From Muricea muricata (lineage: Eukaryota; Cnidaria; Anthozoa; Malacalcyonacea; Plexauridae), in the NCBI GenBank assembly GCA_963855995.1, contig OY979718.1:27926282-27990281 (forward strand): DNA of 64,000 bases, in the 5' to 3' direction. The notes under the pieces are model-generated. The model did not search any database and was not told the origin of the DNA. It saw nothing but the letters and a program-made list of their open reading frames with translations. The translations under genes were made by a program, and so were the position numbers. How positions within the stretch are numbered: the first letter of the stretch is position 1; every line of letters begins with the position of its first letter. Shown one piece after another: positions 1 to 12,077 of the stretch.

Positions 1-70
1 AATATTTAACTGAATCCCCCGAGCGGAGGGTCTATAAATGATAAAAAGCACTCCTGCGCGTGTTTTAAAT

Positions 71-234
<164 letters not shown>

Positions 235-299
235 TAAATATAAATATAAACATAAACATATACATATATTATATGTATATATTAATATCCATTTTATAC

Positions 300-670
300 C
301 CATCTTGTCAGTTTGTTTGCGAAAGCATTTTCAATATAGATTTGTATAAGCCGAGAAAATCGAGGGCATAAATTTTGTAAAAATCTGCGTGTACGTGTTT
401 TATCACATATAAAGACTCCTTCTCGGCTTTGATTTCCTTTGTGTTTTGTCATGAATCATATATTAATGAGCCTTTGAAGTACAAATACAAAGCCAATATA
501 CTTGTTATCCCAAAAAAACTTTTGCAATAACGCTTTGTTAGAATTTGAACGGCTCAGGCAGCGAGTCAGGCTCTGCAAAACTTCTGGATAGAGAAGACTT
601 GATGTTATGGGAGTGAAGTCATGTTTGAGGGAGTCATGCTTAAGAATTGGAGACCATTGTCACTTATTAA
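300..670. other. Non-coding stretch, nothing recognised
   Basis: AT-rich sequence between the TA microsatellite and the gypsy fragment. I see no coding region, long repeat or RNA gene here. Confidence 0.5.
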
Positions 671-1395
671 TTAATCTTGTATGCCATAACGGGAAAACTT
701 GCTTTGAAAATAAGTGATTGTATTTGTGCTGCCTTGGCTATCGAGTTTGGAGACCTCGATCCACTTAGAATAGTAGTCAACACTCAGCAGGTCATGTGTG
801 CTGTTATATTCGAATAAATCACAAATTTTAGTCCAGTGTCTGTAAGGAGTCTTGCTGCTTATCAAGGGCTCTTTTGCTTGTGCTTTGCATGCATAGCACA
901 TATGCATAGCACAAATTAACTTGACACTTGGCCACTTTATCCTCAATCTGGCTTGCCATTCCTGGCCAAAAGAGAAAGTCTCTTGCATGCTGTTTACTCT
1001 TTACAATCCCTTGGTTTGATTCATGTATGATGCCTAGCATCTGTGGTTGCAGAGATTTTGGAACAATTACTTCGTGTTTTTTTTGGAACAGGAGGCCATC
1101 ACCAAAGAAAATTTCATCTTTACATATCCAATGTGACTTGCTCTGTCCTTTTGTGGGGTGGCAGTGGTAACTGGCCACCCCTCATGAACTGCATTTTTGA
1201 CTGCTTGCATTCCAGGATCCTCGGCAGTGGCTTTCTGGAATTCTTTGTACTTTTAAGGTGATAATGTAAATGGGCTGTAAGGTGGACTTCGTTCATTTCG
1301 AGGTGTGGCACTGGTGTTTGATCCGTTTCATCAAGGAAATTTCTGCTAAGGGCATCATCAATGAGCAGCTCGTCAACAAGCTATGCCATGGGTGA
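671..1395 (-). pseudogene. Ty3/gypsy retrotransposon pol fragment (RNase H end to integrase core)
   Basis: Reading on the minus strand, the fragment starts with the end of an RNase H/linker region (an ADALSR-like stretch followed by EMNEVHLTAH). It continues into the integrase zinc-binding region, with an IHESNQG start and a C-terminal CxxC partly preserved. The integrase core follows, with DLF and VDYYSKWIEV, the region of the first catalytic aspartate. The reading frame jumps at least twice and the core stops after the FSRYGI block, so the second and third catalytic acidic residues are absent. No LTR is visible nearby. This is a decayed Metaviridae-type fragment; the family is clear and the lineage within it is not. 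Confidence 0.85.
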
Positions 1396-1399
1396 TTGG

Positions 1400-2065
1400 T
1401 CATAACACTGATTATATAACACTATCAAATTATTGTCGTCCAAAAAACGTTCGGCATACGAACAGAATAAAATCACACTGTAAGAAATGCATATTATCGC
1501 ATCTGATTTCACGCAGAATAATGAAAGTTTTTAAAATAAATACATCATGTGAGTAGGCAGAATTTGTACTTAAAATCACTAAATATTCATTTCGTTTGAG
1601 GGGTGGGAAGAATGTTCAAGGTTGCAGACGCATGTATTCGAGTCAAATGGCGCGACTATATGTTCAAGTGTTTCGACAATTATATGTTTCCTCTTATGAT
1701 ACAGTGCTTGAGTTTTGATGATGCTTTACAGCAATTAGGTGGCATTAAGTGTTCTGTTTACAAAATTTCTGAGATAAATAATCATCAAACAAAGAACAAA
1801 GAACATTGCCACTGTTCAGTCATTGTAGCCGTTTCCTCAATTAAAGACAACATTACTTCAGTCTGTATATATACTTGCGCAGTCATTCCTACTTAGTATA
1901 TTCAACGATCTCGTTTCGAATGCATCTGGAACGGTCAAATCTTATTACAGTGTCGCTCAAACAGCAAGAACGTTGAAAGAAGCGGACGACATCAGTTGTA
2001 TCCATGTCGTAAAAACATGTGATGTCTACGACATAGCCTATTCGAGTTGATGCCCGTTCAATTCT
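1400..2065. other. Non-coding stretch, nothing recognised
   Basis: Contains one open frame (1603-1896, +) without recognisable domains, with two GT-rich stretches. I see no reason to call it a gene. Confidence 0.4.
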
Positions 2066-3693
2066 TTAAAGGACAATAGCACTAAAAATTTTTATTGGCC
2101 AGACTTATCAGGTTCACCTATGGAATACTTAATTTCGTATTTTTACCTTTCTACGGCATATACTAGTGAAGAAATATCGAAGTAACATTCGCAAAATTTG
2201 TACTGCCGGGCGCCATCTTGAACAAATTCTGCGTATGCTAATTTATGCATGTGACGTAGATGGCTGGGTAAGCGCAAATCCAACAATATAAGCTACAATG
2301 CGATAAGCTTGAAAGATCAAAGAAAGACTCAACTAAAACATACAAATGCATCCCAATTTGATTTATTAAGTGAAGTATTGTATAGTAGTGTACCAAAACT
2401 AGATTGTAGATGCATTTTCGGCCGTAAGGTACATATATTTGTGCTGTGAGAAGCGTACAGACATTGACTAAATAAAGGCAATGGTGTGTAATTCTATAAC
2501 ATACTACACATATATAATATAACAATAGAGTTGACGTTCGCGGGCATAAATATGTTTTTGGCCTGACTCAGAATCATTACCTGAGGTTTACCTCGTAACG
2601 GCACTTATTCATGACCAGCTTTGAAAGTATACACTATATAATCTATATATGTCAGCATGTCCCCAGCTCCAGCATCATAACAAACAGAGTATATTAGCGC
2701 ATTATACACAAATGTTATGTTTCCTTTGTGTGTACTTGCCATGTTTGACTGTAAACTAAATATGCAAGTTTAATATACAGAACAAATAATAGAACATTCA
2801 ATTATTTCTGTGTGCATGCACTTATGCATGCGTTCATAGTGGCACTTATGCATGCGTTCATAGTGACACGTAATATTTCATAGTGACACGTAAAATCTGG
2901 AAAACCCAGCGAGAACATCGCTGGTACGCTACCAGTCGATACAGTTTGTGTACCCGTTCCAGATCTTCGTCATCAAGTGGCCAGTTTTCTTCAAGATAGC
3001 GACATAGATCTATCTTTAAAACACTTTCTGACAGCATGTTGTCTTGAAAGTGTGGGTGTAATGTCACGCACTTCTGTCCCTGTGACTGTGTTTCACAATG
3101 GTCAAGAAGATCATCATACTCGTCCTACTCTAACGCTTTCTCATGGCAACAAAAACATTCAATCAATTTTTTTGATACAGTGCAATGTGCACATTTACAC
3201 CAGCTAAGAGTTTGAAGGCGCCATGCATTTGCTGTTTCAAACTCTTGATCGATTTCTTCGCTCGAGGACGACGAATTGCTCTCTCAGTCCGAGTCGCTTT
3301 CATCGCTTATATTGATGCCTTTTCCCCCTACTTCTGGCTCATATTGGTACGATAACACTTCTCCTATTTGATTCTCGCGAATATTTTCCATAACAATGGT
3401 TTAAAAGCAATAATTTTTTACAAAACGTTCGTAATCTCGACAGACACTGAATAAAATATATTGCGTGTTTTGATTCTACCCAGCCATCTACGTCATTCTG
3501 GTCATGTGACGCAAAGATAATTTTTCGAAAATACGAGCCAAGATGGCCGCCAAGAAGTAAATTAGCAGTCAAATAAAATGCAAATAACTCCGGAACGAAA
3601 ACGATCGGTGAGGTTTTAATATTATATTCATTACCAGGAAAGGTAACACTTTCAATCTGGGCAATAAAAAATTTTAGTGCCATTGTCCTTTAA
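2066..3693. mobile_element. TTAA-flanked DNA transposon with long inverted arms (1620 bp)
   Basis: The target duplication TTAA is at 2066-2069 and 3690-3693. The element ends begin AGGACAATAGCACTAA on the left and, in reverse complement, AGGACAATGGCACTAA on the right. The arms are inverted repeats of roughly 200 bp (about 2070-2275 against 3477-3689), including shared blocks such as the CCATCTACGTCA motif and a 'CAAGATGGC'-like motif. The TTAA target is typical of the piggyBac and Kolobok superfamilies. The same TTAA-AGG style of terminus is seen at 4630 and 16435 in this window. The interior carries a P2X7-C-like domain on the minus strand. No transposase catalytic domain is visible, so the element is probably non-autonomous. 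Confidence 0.8.
2858..3300 (-). pseudogene. P2X7 C-terminal-like zinc-binding domain remnant
   Basis: The minus strand encodes an acidic/serine run, then WCKCAHC, then ECFCCHE, then CVTLHPHF, and finally YRLVAYQRCSRWVF. This order of Cys/His clusters (WCxCxxC, ECxCC, CxTxHPxF, a YRxxAYRQ-like tail) is that of the cytoplasmic P2X7 C-terminal ballast domain, which in many invertebrates occurs alone or in transposon-derived proteins. An in-frame stop falls after the CCHE cluster and another within the serine run, so as it stands the frame is broken. The domain lies entirely inside the TTAA-flanked element, so it is probably cargo or a former element protein and not a host receptor. A second remnant of the same family is at 25510-25757. 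Confidence 0.65.
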
Positions 3694-3707
3694 AATTACA
3701 ACAGAGC

Positions 3708-3873
3708 CAGGGGCGTAGGAAGCATCGTGAAGTTGGGGGGGCACTACACTATAAGGGCACCTTTTTCATTAAAAAAGGGCATTTTTCCCATTGTTTTATC
3801 TTGAGAAAAGGGCACTTTGGGGAAAAATTGGGGGGGCACATGCCCCCAATGCCCCCCAGTTCCTACGCCTATG
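3708..3873. mobile_element. hAT-type MITE, 166 bp, with 8-bp target duplication
   Basis: The terminal inverted repeats are CAGGGGCGTAGGAA and CATAGGCGTAGGAA. The 8-bp target duplication AACAGAGC is at 3700-3707 and 3874-3881. The inside is G-rich on both arms (runs of seven G), so transcripts would fold into a hairpin. Eight-base duplications and CAGxGGCG ends are the hAT signature. The element is inserted 15 bp beyond the end of the TTAA transposon. Confidence 0.9.
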
Positions 3874-3881
3874 AACAGAGC

Positions 3882-4629
3882 CTAATTTCCACATATACAT
3901 TAATGAATTGTGCTTGAACGCAAATAGCTGTATGAACGGAGGAGTTTACTGAGGAAATACAATATAGACATAAAGCATGATATATAAATTAAATATAAAG
4001 TCTATACACACAGTATCAGGCAAACGGCTACCTAATAACTGTACATGCACGACATCATTACAACGTAATTCTTGCATCAATTTGAACGCGAACTCATCTA
4101 GATTCAGTAAAGAGACATTTAGATTCACGTCTGTCAATTTTTTATCAATTGTATTAAGATTTAATTAAGATGATTAAAACGCTGTTACCAAATATACGTT
4201 TTTCTCATCTTTGCGACCCACTTCTACTCATTAACAAAGCGGCCGGCGACGCATACATACACAATATACATGTCGCTAATTAATTTGAACTATTATACAA
4301 ATAATGAATGTTTACGAGTGCAATGGTAAGAATATTTTCATGGGGTGAAAGATATCAAGAATTATTCAGACCGAGTTATTGTTATCTGCCGAAGCGAAGC
4401 TGACCTGAGAAGAATTGGGCATATACAGGGTATAAAAACGTAGACAGTTTTAAAACGGCTCTCAACCTCGCGATGCGGCTTGAAGTATGGCGTTTTTTAT
4501 TAATACACATTGTTTGGGTACTTACGGTGTAGAATAAACAAAAAATATTCTGAAATTCAAATGTTTCAAACCCAGGGGTGTGCGTATTTTGAAACACGTT
4601 AAAATGGCTTGCGCGCGAAATTTGAATGC
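3882..4629. other. Non-coding stretch, nothing recognised
   Basis: No recognisable coding region. Open frames at 3946-4168 and 4382-4597 lack domain-like composition. Confidence 0.4.
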
Positions 4630-5024
4630 TTAAAGGCGCTGTTACTCGTGTCGCAACTTGTCTCGCAACGAATTTGTTTTAAAAATTGGAGTTTCATGAT
4701 CAGGGATGTTACACAGTGCAACGTTTCTTGCAACTTGTCTCGCAATCTCAGTAAAGGCTGGGATCTATTTTTAAACAGCGAGTTTCTATTGGCTGCTCAA
4801 CAGAATTATTGCGAGACAAGTTGCGAGAGGAATGTTACACTGTGCAATGACCGGAAAATGCGTTGCAGCGTTGCGGCAATGCTTCTTGCAACAAAAATGT
4901 TGCGTGACTTTATGATTGCGAGGTATGTTTCACCTTGCAATTTCGCTTGCAACTTAATTTGTGTCGCAAAAAAAAATTGTGAGACAAGTTGCGACACAAG
5001 CTGCATACTTTAACAGCGCCTTAA
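4630..5024. mobile_element. TTAA-flanked MITE (387 bp) with multiple GTTGCGAGACAAG-type internal repeats
   Basis: TTAA is at 4630-4633 and 5021-5024. The termini are AGGCGCTGTTA on the left and, in reverse complement, GGCGCTGTTA on the right, with a one-base difference. Inside are many copies of a short motif of the type TTGCGAGACAAGTTGCG in both orientations (for example 4653-4672, 4811-4826, 4978-4993), giving a fold-back structure. An open frame of 134 codons (4609-5013) runs through these Cys-rich repeats but is an artefact of them. The TTAA target places it with piggyBac/Kolobok-type elements. Confidence 0.8.
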
Positions 5025-5282
5025 AAGTAATTTTGAGTTGGTAGGTAGAAAATATGCATCAGGTGTTTTAATGCAGTTCAAAATTTCATGGAATTTGATT
5101 GAGTTTAAGCCATTCAAAACGTTGTGGGAACGTATATTTTTCTCAATAAGAATAGTTTTTTCGTTTTTTCTAAAGAAATGTTCCAATTTTAATCAAATGT
5201 CCCGTGGGCGTTGTGTGCAAATTAGGTAAATACATAAATTAGATATGCAGAATATATACATATATGTATACATGCAAAATAT

Positions 5283-5480
<198 letters not shown>

Positions 5481-5875
5481 ATAATATTATATAACTGTAT
5501 TATAATAATATGAAGGGGAAAGTAAGTTTTGCCTTTTTGAGATTTAATTATTGTTTGGTCGACCTCCCTCTATACACTGAGAAATTTCGTTCAAAAATGA
5601 ATTGAGTTAGTACACTTACCATGGAATAGTTGCAGATGCGAAAAGTTTCATTGTTGGCAGTGCACAATTAGCTAATTCACCACAAATATGTCTTTACTTA
5701 CAATTTTCTGTTTTGATATTTCTTAATTATAGTGTGAATATGCATGTATGGTTATATTTAGTTTCATTCAAAGTTTTTGCACTGAAGCTAATATATTGCG
5801 GAAATGGCAAGACAAATGTCGGACTGGCCTCAAAGTTAACCCGTTATTTGTATTATGAAAGTGGCTGGACTGGTT

Positions 5876-6078
5876 CAGTGGCGGATCTAGCGTAAGTCAA
5901 AATAGATTACCACAGCTCATTCTAGGATATATTTACATTTTAAAATACCTTCAAAGCAACTTCATTGGTTAGATTTCATTCTTTTGAAATTCATAACCTA
6001 TGACATTGTTATAAAGTTATTTTGAATTTAAAATTGAGCTTCTATAATTCATTTTGACTTACCCTGGATCCGCCACTG
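5876..6078. mobile_element. hAT-type MITE, 203 bp, with 8-bp target duplication
   Basis: The ends CAGTGGCGGATCTAGCGTAA and its inverted partner ending GGATCCGCCACTG are flanked by GACTGGTT at 5868-5875 and 6079-6086. The same family is present at 30318-30519 with a different 8-bp duplication. The interior is AT-rich and non-coding. Confidence 0.93.
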
Positions 6079-6306
6079 GACTGGTTAGCGTAATATTTTT
6101 ATCGAAAATGTTTGTTGTTCTATTTTGATCCACCATTATTACTGGGTTAAAACTTTCCGTGACAATATTGTCGTGTGAGTAAATAATCACCCAAATACAA
6201 CGGATGGCATATTACTAATATTGATGGGAATGTGCGGTTAAAACCACTCATGTGGACTACATGTCATCAAACACATGTTCTCCCGCGGCGTGAACAGACA
6301 GGCAAG

Positions 6307-9300
6307 ATGAATTTATCAACCAAAATTTTTCATGTTGTTGTCATACTTATAATTTCAGGTATCGTATCAAGACATATGTTTATACAGTATACAAACGAGC
6401 GCGTTGTGCCATTTGTTTTTAGAACAAGCAAATATTTAGTATCACCCTGTTTGCATGATACGATTCTCAATCTGGCGTATGACTATGTTCAGATCATTTT
6501 TATCAAGAACATATTTACAGTTACTACTTTCTTGTTATGATGTAAACATGAGCTGTACGTGGTCGTTATATCGTACTTGTTCATGTCATAGAGTTTAAAT
6601 GTAAGGTAAACCTATACTATTGCTCGATCTTAATGAAGTATTTCAAATTCAAATTTGATTGTAGTTCCTTAAATTATTTCAAGGTATTATTCCTCTAACA
6701 AAAACATGCATTTCGCTTTTACCTTTTAAACGGTTTTCAATTTTTAATCAAATCATTCGAGCTGTTGGTACTTTTTTACTAAATGACCTTAATTTATGCA
6801 TATTCGTTTGTATGTTCTGTATGTTAAAAGTTTAATTGGAGGTGTGCCTCGCATGGGATCTCGAGTCCTGTTTGCGCTCCTTCCTTTTGGTATATATATA
6901 TTTATCCAATAAAGTTTTAATGATAATAATAATAGTATGAAAACTACTACAAACGCCATTATTAATCGGTTACATGCAATATGTATCCGGTTACATGCAA
7001 TATGTGGCGTAACGCCGCTGGTATTTTTACCAGAGAATGCAGTTGAAAGTTTAAAGCTTGGACAGCTTTGCAGTTCAAACTGTGGCAATCAAGTCCGCTC
7101 CTGTGACATTCAGGGATGTGGTTATTATGGAGCGTCAAGGTTAGTTCAAGCAGACCTATTGATATCTATACACATGCAGCTATTAGTTGATTGAGGTTGC
7201 AAGGTTCCAGCGTGAATTATGAGCGCGCAAGGGATGATGGATTGCTGTTTATTTAGGCTCTGATACCAAAGGAATTACCTTTTAGCTAGTGAATTGTCCG
7301 TCATAATTTTCTTATGTGCCCACGACACTGTTTCAAAGAAATAATTTTCAGTTTAGAGGTGCAAATATGCAACAATCCGTCATCCCTTGCACGCTCATAG
7401 TTTACAGTTTACGCTTTTGGAAGGACAACCTATATTAAATTAGGTATATATATATATAATGGATGTGATTAAGGAAACATGTTTCAATCCCTCATTGCTA
7501 TATTATATTATTACACTGCGACCCACGATATTAGTTTTATAAGGTATTTATGCCGTACGTATTCAAAATGAGCATTGCTATACATTAAAACGTACGAACA
7601 TAAAAACAAAGTTGTGAGAAGATCTTTACTATGTTGATATTCGATGTTAGTCACATGACTGAAAATATATGGCACTGTTCCATATTTCAGGTGGACCACG
7701 CTATTAGACGTAATTTTTAACTTAATTGGAAGTGAAAACGACATTCTTTAACCCAAAACAGCATAGGTAACAACAAGAGAATGTTTTAGCTAGAAAATAA
7801 ACGAACTTGGTGTCATAGTTGAAGAATTTTACAAAGAATACGTGGAACGGCGAAAAAGAGGGATTCTGGACTTCTAAAATAGATAAGAATGGGAGGTATC
7901 AAGCGTTTGAAAGATAATTGTTCGTAAATTATCATGATCAACGTCTATCAACGTTTTGAGAAAGTTTGCTTTGCCATATATCTTCAAAACTGGCAATGAT
8001 GGATTCCTGGTAAGCAATAATAATTTTAAAAGTACCTCCACTAGTGTCGTGGAATAAACGTTTAGAACTGGATTGAGGCAAAAAAAATGCTTCAGAGCAC
8101 AACAAGCCGCGATCGGGACAGACAAGACAGACAAGTCGAGATCAACATGATAATGCCCTAATGCTGGGAAAAGGAGCTCCTGATGAAAGGTTTTAGGCAC
8201 CTGGCAAAGAAGTGGTAGAACGATAATTTAGATCCCTATTATTAGCAACCAACATGTCTTCATATGTGCCTAAATGTGCAAAAGAGACCTCTGATCCGTA
8301 TTTTCACTGTTACCAGCAGAACTCGTTTACTTTACCACTTTTTTATTGACTCCTTTGCCTCGCCTGTCACATATACCATCATTGAATATCAATAATCTAA
8401 CCCATAGATGCATTTTCCAAGCTTTATCATACTTATTTCGTCTGCCCGTCAAAAGGACAAACTTCCGCTGTGCTCTCAAGCATTTTTTTTGCCTCAATCC
8501 TGTTCCAAACGTTTATTCCACGACACCAGTTGAGGTACTTTTAGAATTATTATTGCTTGCTAGGAATCCATCATTGCTAGTTTTGAAGATGTATGGCAAA
8601 GAAAACTTTCTCAAAATGTTGACAGACGTTGATCATGATAATTTACGAACAGCTCTCCTTCAAACGCCTAATACCTCCCATTCTTATCCATTCTAGAAGT
8701 CCAGAATCCCTCTTTTCCACCGTTCCACGTATTCTTTGAAAAATCCTTCAACTATGACACCAAGTTCGTTTATTCTCTAGCTAAAACATTCTCTTGTTGT
8801 TACCTACGCTGTTTTTGGTTAAAGAATGTCGTTTCCACTTCCAATTAAGTATTTATCGTGTTATCATATTTTTAAAACTAATAGCGTGGTCCACCTCAAA
8901 TATGGAACAGCGCCATATTTTTTCAGTCATGTGACTAACATCAAATATCAACATCGTAAAGATCTTCTCACAACTTTGTTTTGATGTTCGTAAGTTTTAA
9001 TGAATAGTAATGCTCATTTTGAATACGTACGGCATAAATATCTTATAAAACTAATATCGTGGGTCGCAGCGTATTAATATAATTTGATCGTAATTTGAAA
9101 ACATCGACATTGAGGCGTTTAATTGACAAACTTGTGACTGTTCTGTATCAGTGTACACAGATACCCGTGCAAAGCACTCGTGTCTTTCGATACAGAATGG
9201 TCACTCACTTAATGGTCACTTTTTTATTATATATTCAAGGCTTTACTATATTTTTAGAGGCAGTCGTACTCATAAAGGTAGTGATATAATCTGTACACCC

Positions 9301-9675
9301 GGAAGCCTTGTAATGGCACCATTTTCTGGAACGATCTTACGTCGTTCGTTTCCTTATTCAAACAACAACGAACCTTACAATAATGGATTGTATATAAAAG
9401 GAACAGGACAGGCCGAGGGTAAGATATTTGGTTTTTATCGCCATTAAACATGTTACATACAGAAAAGTTGTTTACTTATTTGCAAATTTGATGTCCTTCA
9501 TCTAGCCTTTACAGCAAAAATATTTTACTTCACCCCGTCTCGAATATCAGGAACATTTCAAAAAGGTTCAATGTTGGGCACATCAGAAGCACTACCTTAT
9601 GACGGAATCACACAACATCTCCATCTACAACTTTACAAAGATGGTGTTATTGTCAACCCAGAACAATATTTGTGA
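6307..9675 (+). CDS. LECT2: LECT2-like secreted M23-fold protein (4 exons, 162 residues)
   Basis: Exons 6307-6358, 7034-7139, 9258-9418 and 9506-9675 join in phase (1, 2, 1) with GT/AG introns. Exon 1 is a signal peptide (MNLSTKIFHVVVILIIS). Exon 2 has the cysteine pattern of LECT2 (C30, C34, C41, C46; motif VRSCDIQGCGYY). Exon 3 gives SRGSRTHKGSD, with C65 and the APFSGTI strand. Exon 4 gives KIFYFTP, GTFQKGSMLGT and the HLHLQLY strand. The zinc ligands of LECT2/M23 proteins are in place: His58, Asp62 and the HxH at 144-146. Human LECT2 is 151 residues, so the length fits. The family is a secreted, zinc-binding immune-type protein with an M23 peptidase fold but no known peptidase activity in vertebrates. 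Exon 2 could instead start at 7043 (three residues fewer). Intron 2 holds a MITE and a 1.56-kb inverted repeat. Confidence 0.92.
7218..7399. mobile_element. MITE-like inverted repeat with a TATGAGCG...GGGATGATGGATTG terminus
   Basis: A 27-bp block at 7218-7244 recurs inverted at 7373-7399 with three or four differences. The outer sequence beyond the right block (to 7434) recurs at 17527-17584 next to another copy of the same terminus. It lies in intron 2 of the LECT2-like gene. The superfamily is not determined. Confidence 0.65.
7513..9072. repeat. Large imperfect inverted repeat (arms about 600 bp) inside a LECT2 intron
   Basis: The left arm, about 7513-8105, begins CACTGCGACCCACGATATTAG. 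The right arm, about 8465-9072, is its reverse complement and ends with the matching CGTGGGTCGCAG. The arms differ by scattered substitutions and small indels. A loop of roughly 360 bp separates them. Both arms carry the same open-frame peptide fragment (for example FFCLNPV and NVYSTT), which may be a leftover of a transposon coding region that I do not recognise. It could be a fold-back transposon or two head-to-head copies of one element. Confidence 0.8.
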
Positions 9676-10379
9676 CATAATTAACTTCGCTATTTTTACT
9701 ATTTCGAAATAAATGTAATTAAAATTCTATCCTATTGAAGTCCTAATGACTTGAAGTCCTAATGCATGCATATAAGAAACTTTTATTAATCTCGATTGCT
9801 CGGTCTGCACGTACAGAGAAATATCGGATTTTGGTCTGTAGAGAAAAGACCTCGGTCCGATATTTCACTGTACAGACTTTGCGTTGGATAATTGTTATGA
9901 AACATGTATTTATTCCTGTTTTAGTATTCATTGTGTCACTCAAATTCATGTGAATGTTAAATGTTTGTACAGCTCATGGAACAGGCGTCCAAATGTCTTA
10001 TTGTTAGATGAATTAATGTACATTTCACAATCTCCTACGTCATTCAACCTAAATATATCCACCTGTATTAGTGCCTAGTGATCAGTCTTGGATAGGGCTT
10101 GTATGGAACTTCTACTTTCCCGTACCAACTCATTGTATTGTTAATTATTTGGAATAAAGACTTAAAAGTAAATTGTATTCACTCATTTGAGCATTCACTG
10201 ATTAGAAGATCTCGCTTGGTTTCGAGGCCTCGCGCAAAAGCTGAGTTGATCCCCAGAAGGCCTCGTAACATAATTAATAAGAAGTTATTATTGTGTTTTG
10301 TAATGTTAAAGTTTTCTCACTTGTGACAAACTGATTCAATAACTAAATTTTCAACTCCCCAGACGAGGAAAACAAATTT
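9676..10379. other. Non-coding stretch, 3' flank of the LECT2-like gene
   Basis: An AATAAA-type signal (AAATAAATG, about 9707-9715) lies some 35 bases after the LECT2 stop and is a reasonable polyadenylation signal. Around 9807-9875 a short block of the type GTACAGAGAAATATCGGA appears inverted (TCCGATATTTCACTGTAC), a small hairpin. Nothing else recognised. Confidence 0.45.
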
Positions 10380-10920
10380 ATGGCTGGGATTAGCAGTGTT
10401 GAAATGCGCTTGTTGATGGATGCTGGAAGTTGCCTTAAAATGCTAGGCGGGTGGTTAGAGTGCTTGTGTATGCATAACGGATCGTCATTGAGCTTCCTAT
10501 AAGGTTTATATTTTCCGGTAGTGAGGTCGAAAGTTAGGTCTAGAAAGTTTACCTCGTGTAAATTTGCTTCCGCTGTTATTTTTAGGCCAACTGTTTGGAA
10601 ATTTTATGGAGCTCCAAAATTAATTTACTACGTTTTCCGAAATCGCTTTTTGCTGGGTTGATGAGTCGGAATTTTGGGTTGTTTTTGAAATTTTTGTTAT
10701 GATCTTTAAGAGAAATAAAAACTTCGTGTTTTTTCATGCATTCAATTCTGTTGCCAATCGAAAGTTTATTTGCGATATGATTTAGTTCGTTGTTTATTTC
10801 CGAAATGTTGTCCTCGGATCCGCGTTTACATGTCAGTGTTTTTGAAATATAATCGTGTAATAGCTTGTTGTATGACTCGAGCGAGGTTTCATTTATATTT
10901 CTATATAGCAGCGAAAACAA
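10380..10920 (-). pseudogene. Reverse transcriptase remnant with internal deletion (Penelope-like probable)
   Basis: The minus strand encodes an RT fingers segment (FISLKDHNKNF, PKFRLINPAKSDFGKRSKLI). It then jumps frame directly into a late segment (GLKITAEANL, NFLDLTFDLTTGKYKPY, HSNHPPSILRQLP). In intact relatives these two are separated by the palm domain with the YxDD box, so several hundred residues are deleted at about 10590. The FLDLTF block near the end recalls Penelope-like RTs. The assignment to that class is an inference, and a LINE origin is not excluded. Confidence 0.7.
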
Positions 10921-11492
10921 ACATCTGGTCGAATGAATTAATTTTCTTTAAATCATTAGCCAAAGTGTGTTGAAAATGATTTTTCGTGTCTCAAAATTTA
11001 TTGTTTTCTAATAATTTTATAACGTCTTCAATTCCAAAACTGTTCTATTATATATAGACGAAACGCCGAGATTGTTGGTGTTTTTCTGACATTTTTCTCC
11101 TTTTAGAAAGAATTCAGCTTTCCATCTCATACGTTATAGTACGCTTGCCGTTTTTTCGATCAAATTCCTCAAGTAGTTGTTTCTTGATGGTATCTCTATT
11201 ATGTAGGGATGTTTTTCAGTGAATAGTCTAGGCGAAATTGCTTCCTTTTAAGTTAAAAAAATTAGGTTTCACATTTCGAATTCTGATTATACTTTTCTGC
11301 GCATAATACAAAAGTATACAAAATTCGCAGGGCTATATTTTCCACATTTTACAATATTTTGCAACCAAACTTTACCACTTTACTAAATTTAGGATGTTCT
11401 TTCCAGCTGTGCTAATTAATATTTCTAATCTGATAGTTTGTCGAAAAGAGGAATGGTTCCTTGATCGTACAAATACTTCAGGCTGATCGGCC

Positions 11493-11970
11493 TTGTTGCC
11501 TTGCCAGATCAGTCTCAAGAATATGCAAAATGATTTGCACCAGTACATGAAAAGGAATCGGCGGTGGTCAAGTTTCTTTTATCATTTTAAAGGATTGGAA
11601 ACAGGAAGGCCAAAACTTAGAGAAAATATTGATTGTGATATTGTAACATACAAGTACCAAAGATGCAGTACGTGCCTCATTTACGAGGGCAAAGGACGCT
11701 GCATGCATATCGTGAAAAAAAATGTGAGGAGTGCCAGTGTACCACATGCGGCAAAGTTTTTCATCCAAGCTATGAAAAACTTTGACATGTGAATATTCAC
11801 AGGGGAAATTAGAATTTGAAACTTGTCACAAAGCATTTTCAACAAAGTATACGCTTGTACGGCCCAGCAAAGTCCATTGCAAAGAAAAAGATTTTGCGTG
11901 CCGTTCTTGCAATGCAAAATTCAAGACAAAATTCATTCAGCAAACATATAAAAGTGTAGATGTATTTTAA
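11493..11970 (+). pseudogene. C2H2 zinc-finger array remnant
   Basis: Across two frames the plus strand shows a first finger (CTTCGKVFHPSYEKL with HVNIH), a second (FETCHKAFSTKYTLV with a damaged histidine pair) and a third (FACRSCNAKFKTKF without its histidines). A stop interrupts the first finger before its histidines and a frame change follows. The spacing is that of Kruppel-type tandem fingers with a GE(K/R)-like linker lost. It reads as a dead fragment of a C2H2 gene. Confidence 0.6.
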
Positions 11971-12077
11971 TCTACAAGACTAATGTATAGTTACCTGTGT
12001 CAGGGCAACTATTTCTGTTCAAAGAGACTGGTTTTTGTTGCCATGTTTCGGTAGGTTGTTTGTTACTGGCTCATTAT

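Noticed and set aside
4609-5013. 134-codon Cys-rich open frame
   Set aside because: Lies within a TTAA MITE and is created by its inverted internal repeats.
6836-6930. tRNA-derived SINE with a B-box-like GACTCGAGATCC on the minus strand
   Set aside because: The B-box match needs two extra bases and no A box or tail pair was found.
8346-8696. 116-codon open frame (+), with a matching frame at 8200-7874 (-)
   Set aside because: It is one arm of a large inverted repeat, repeated in the other arm, with no recognisable domain; kept only as part of the repeat.
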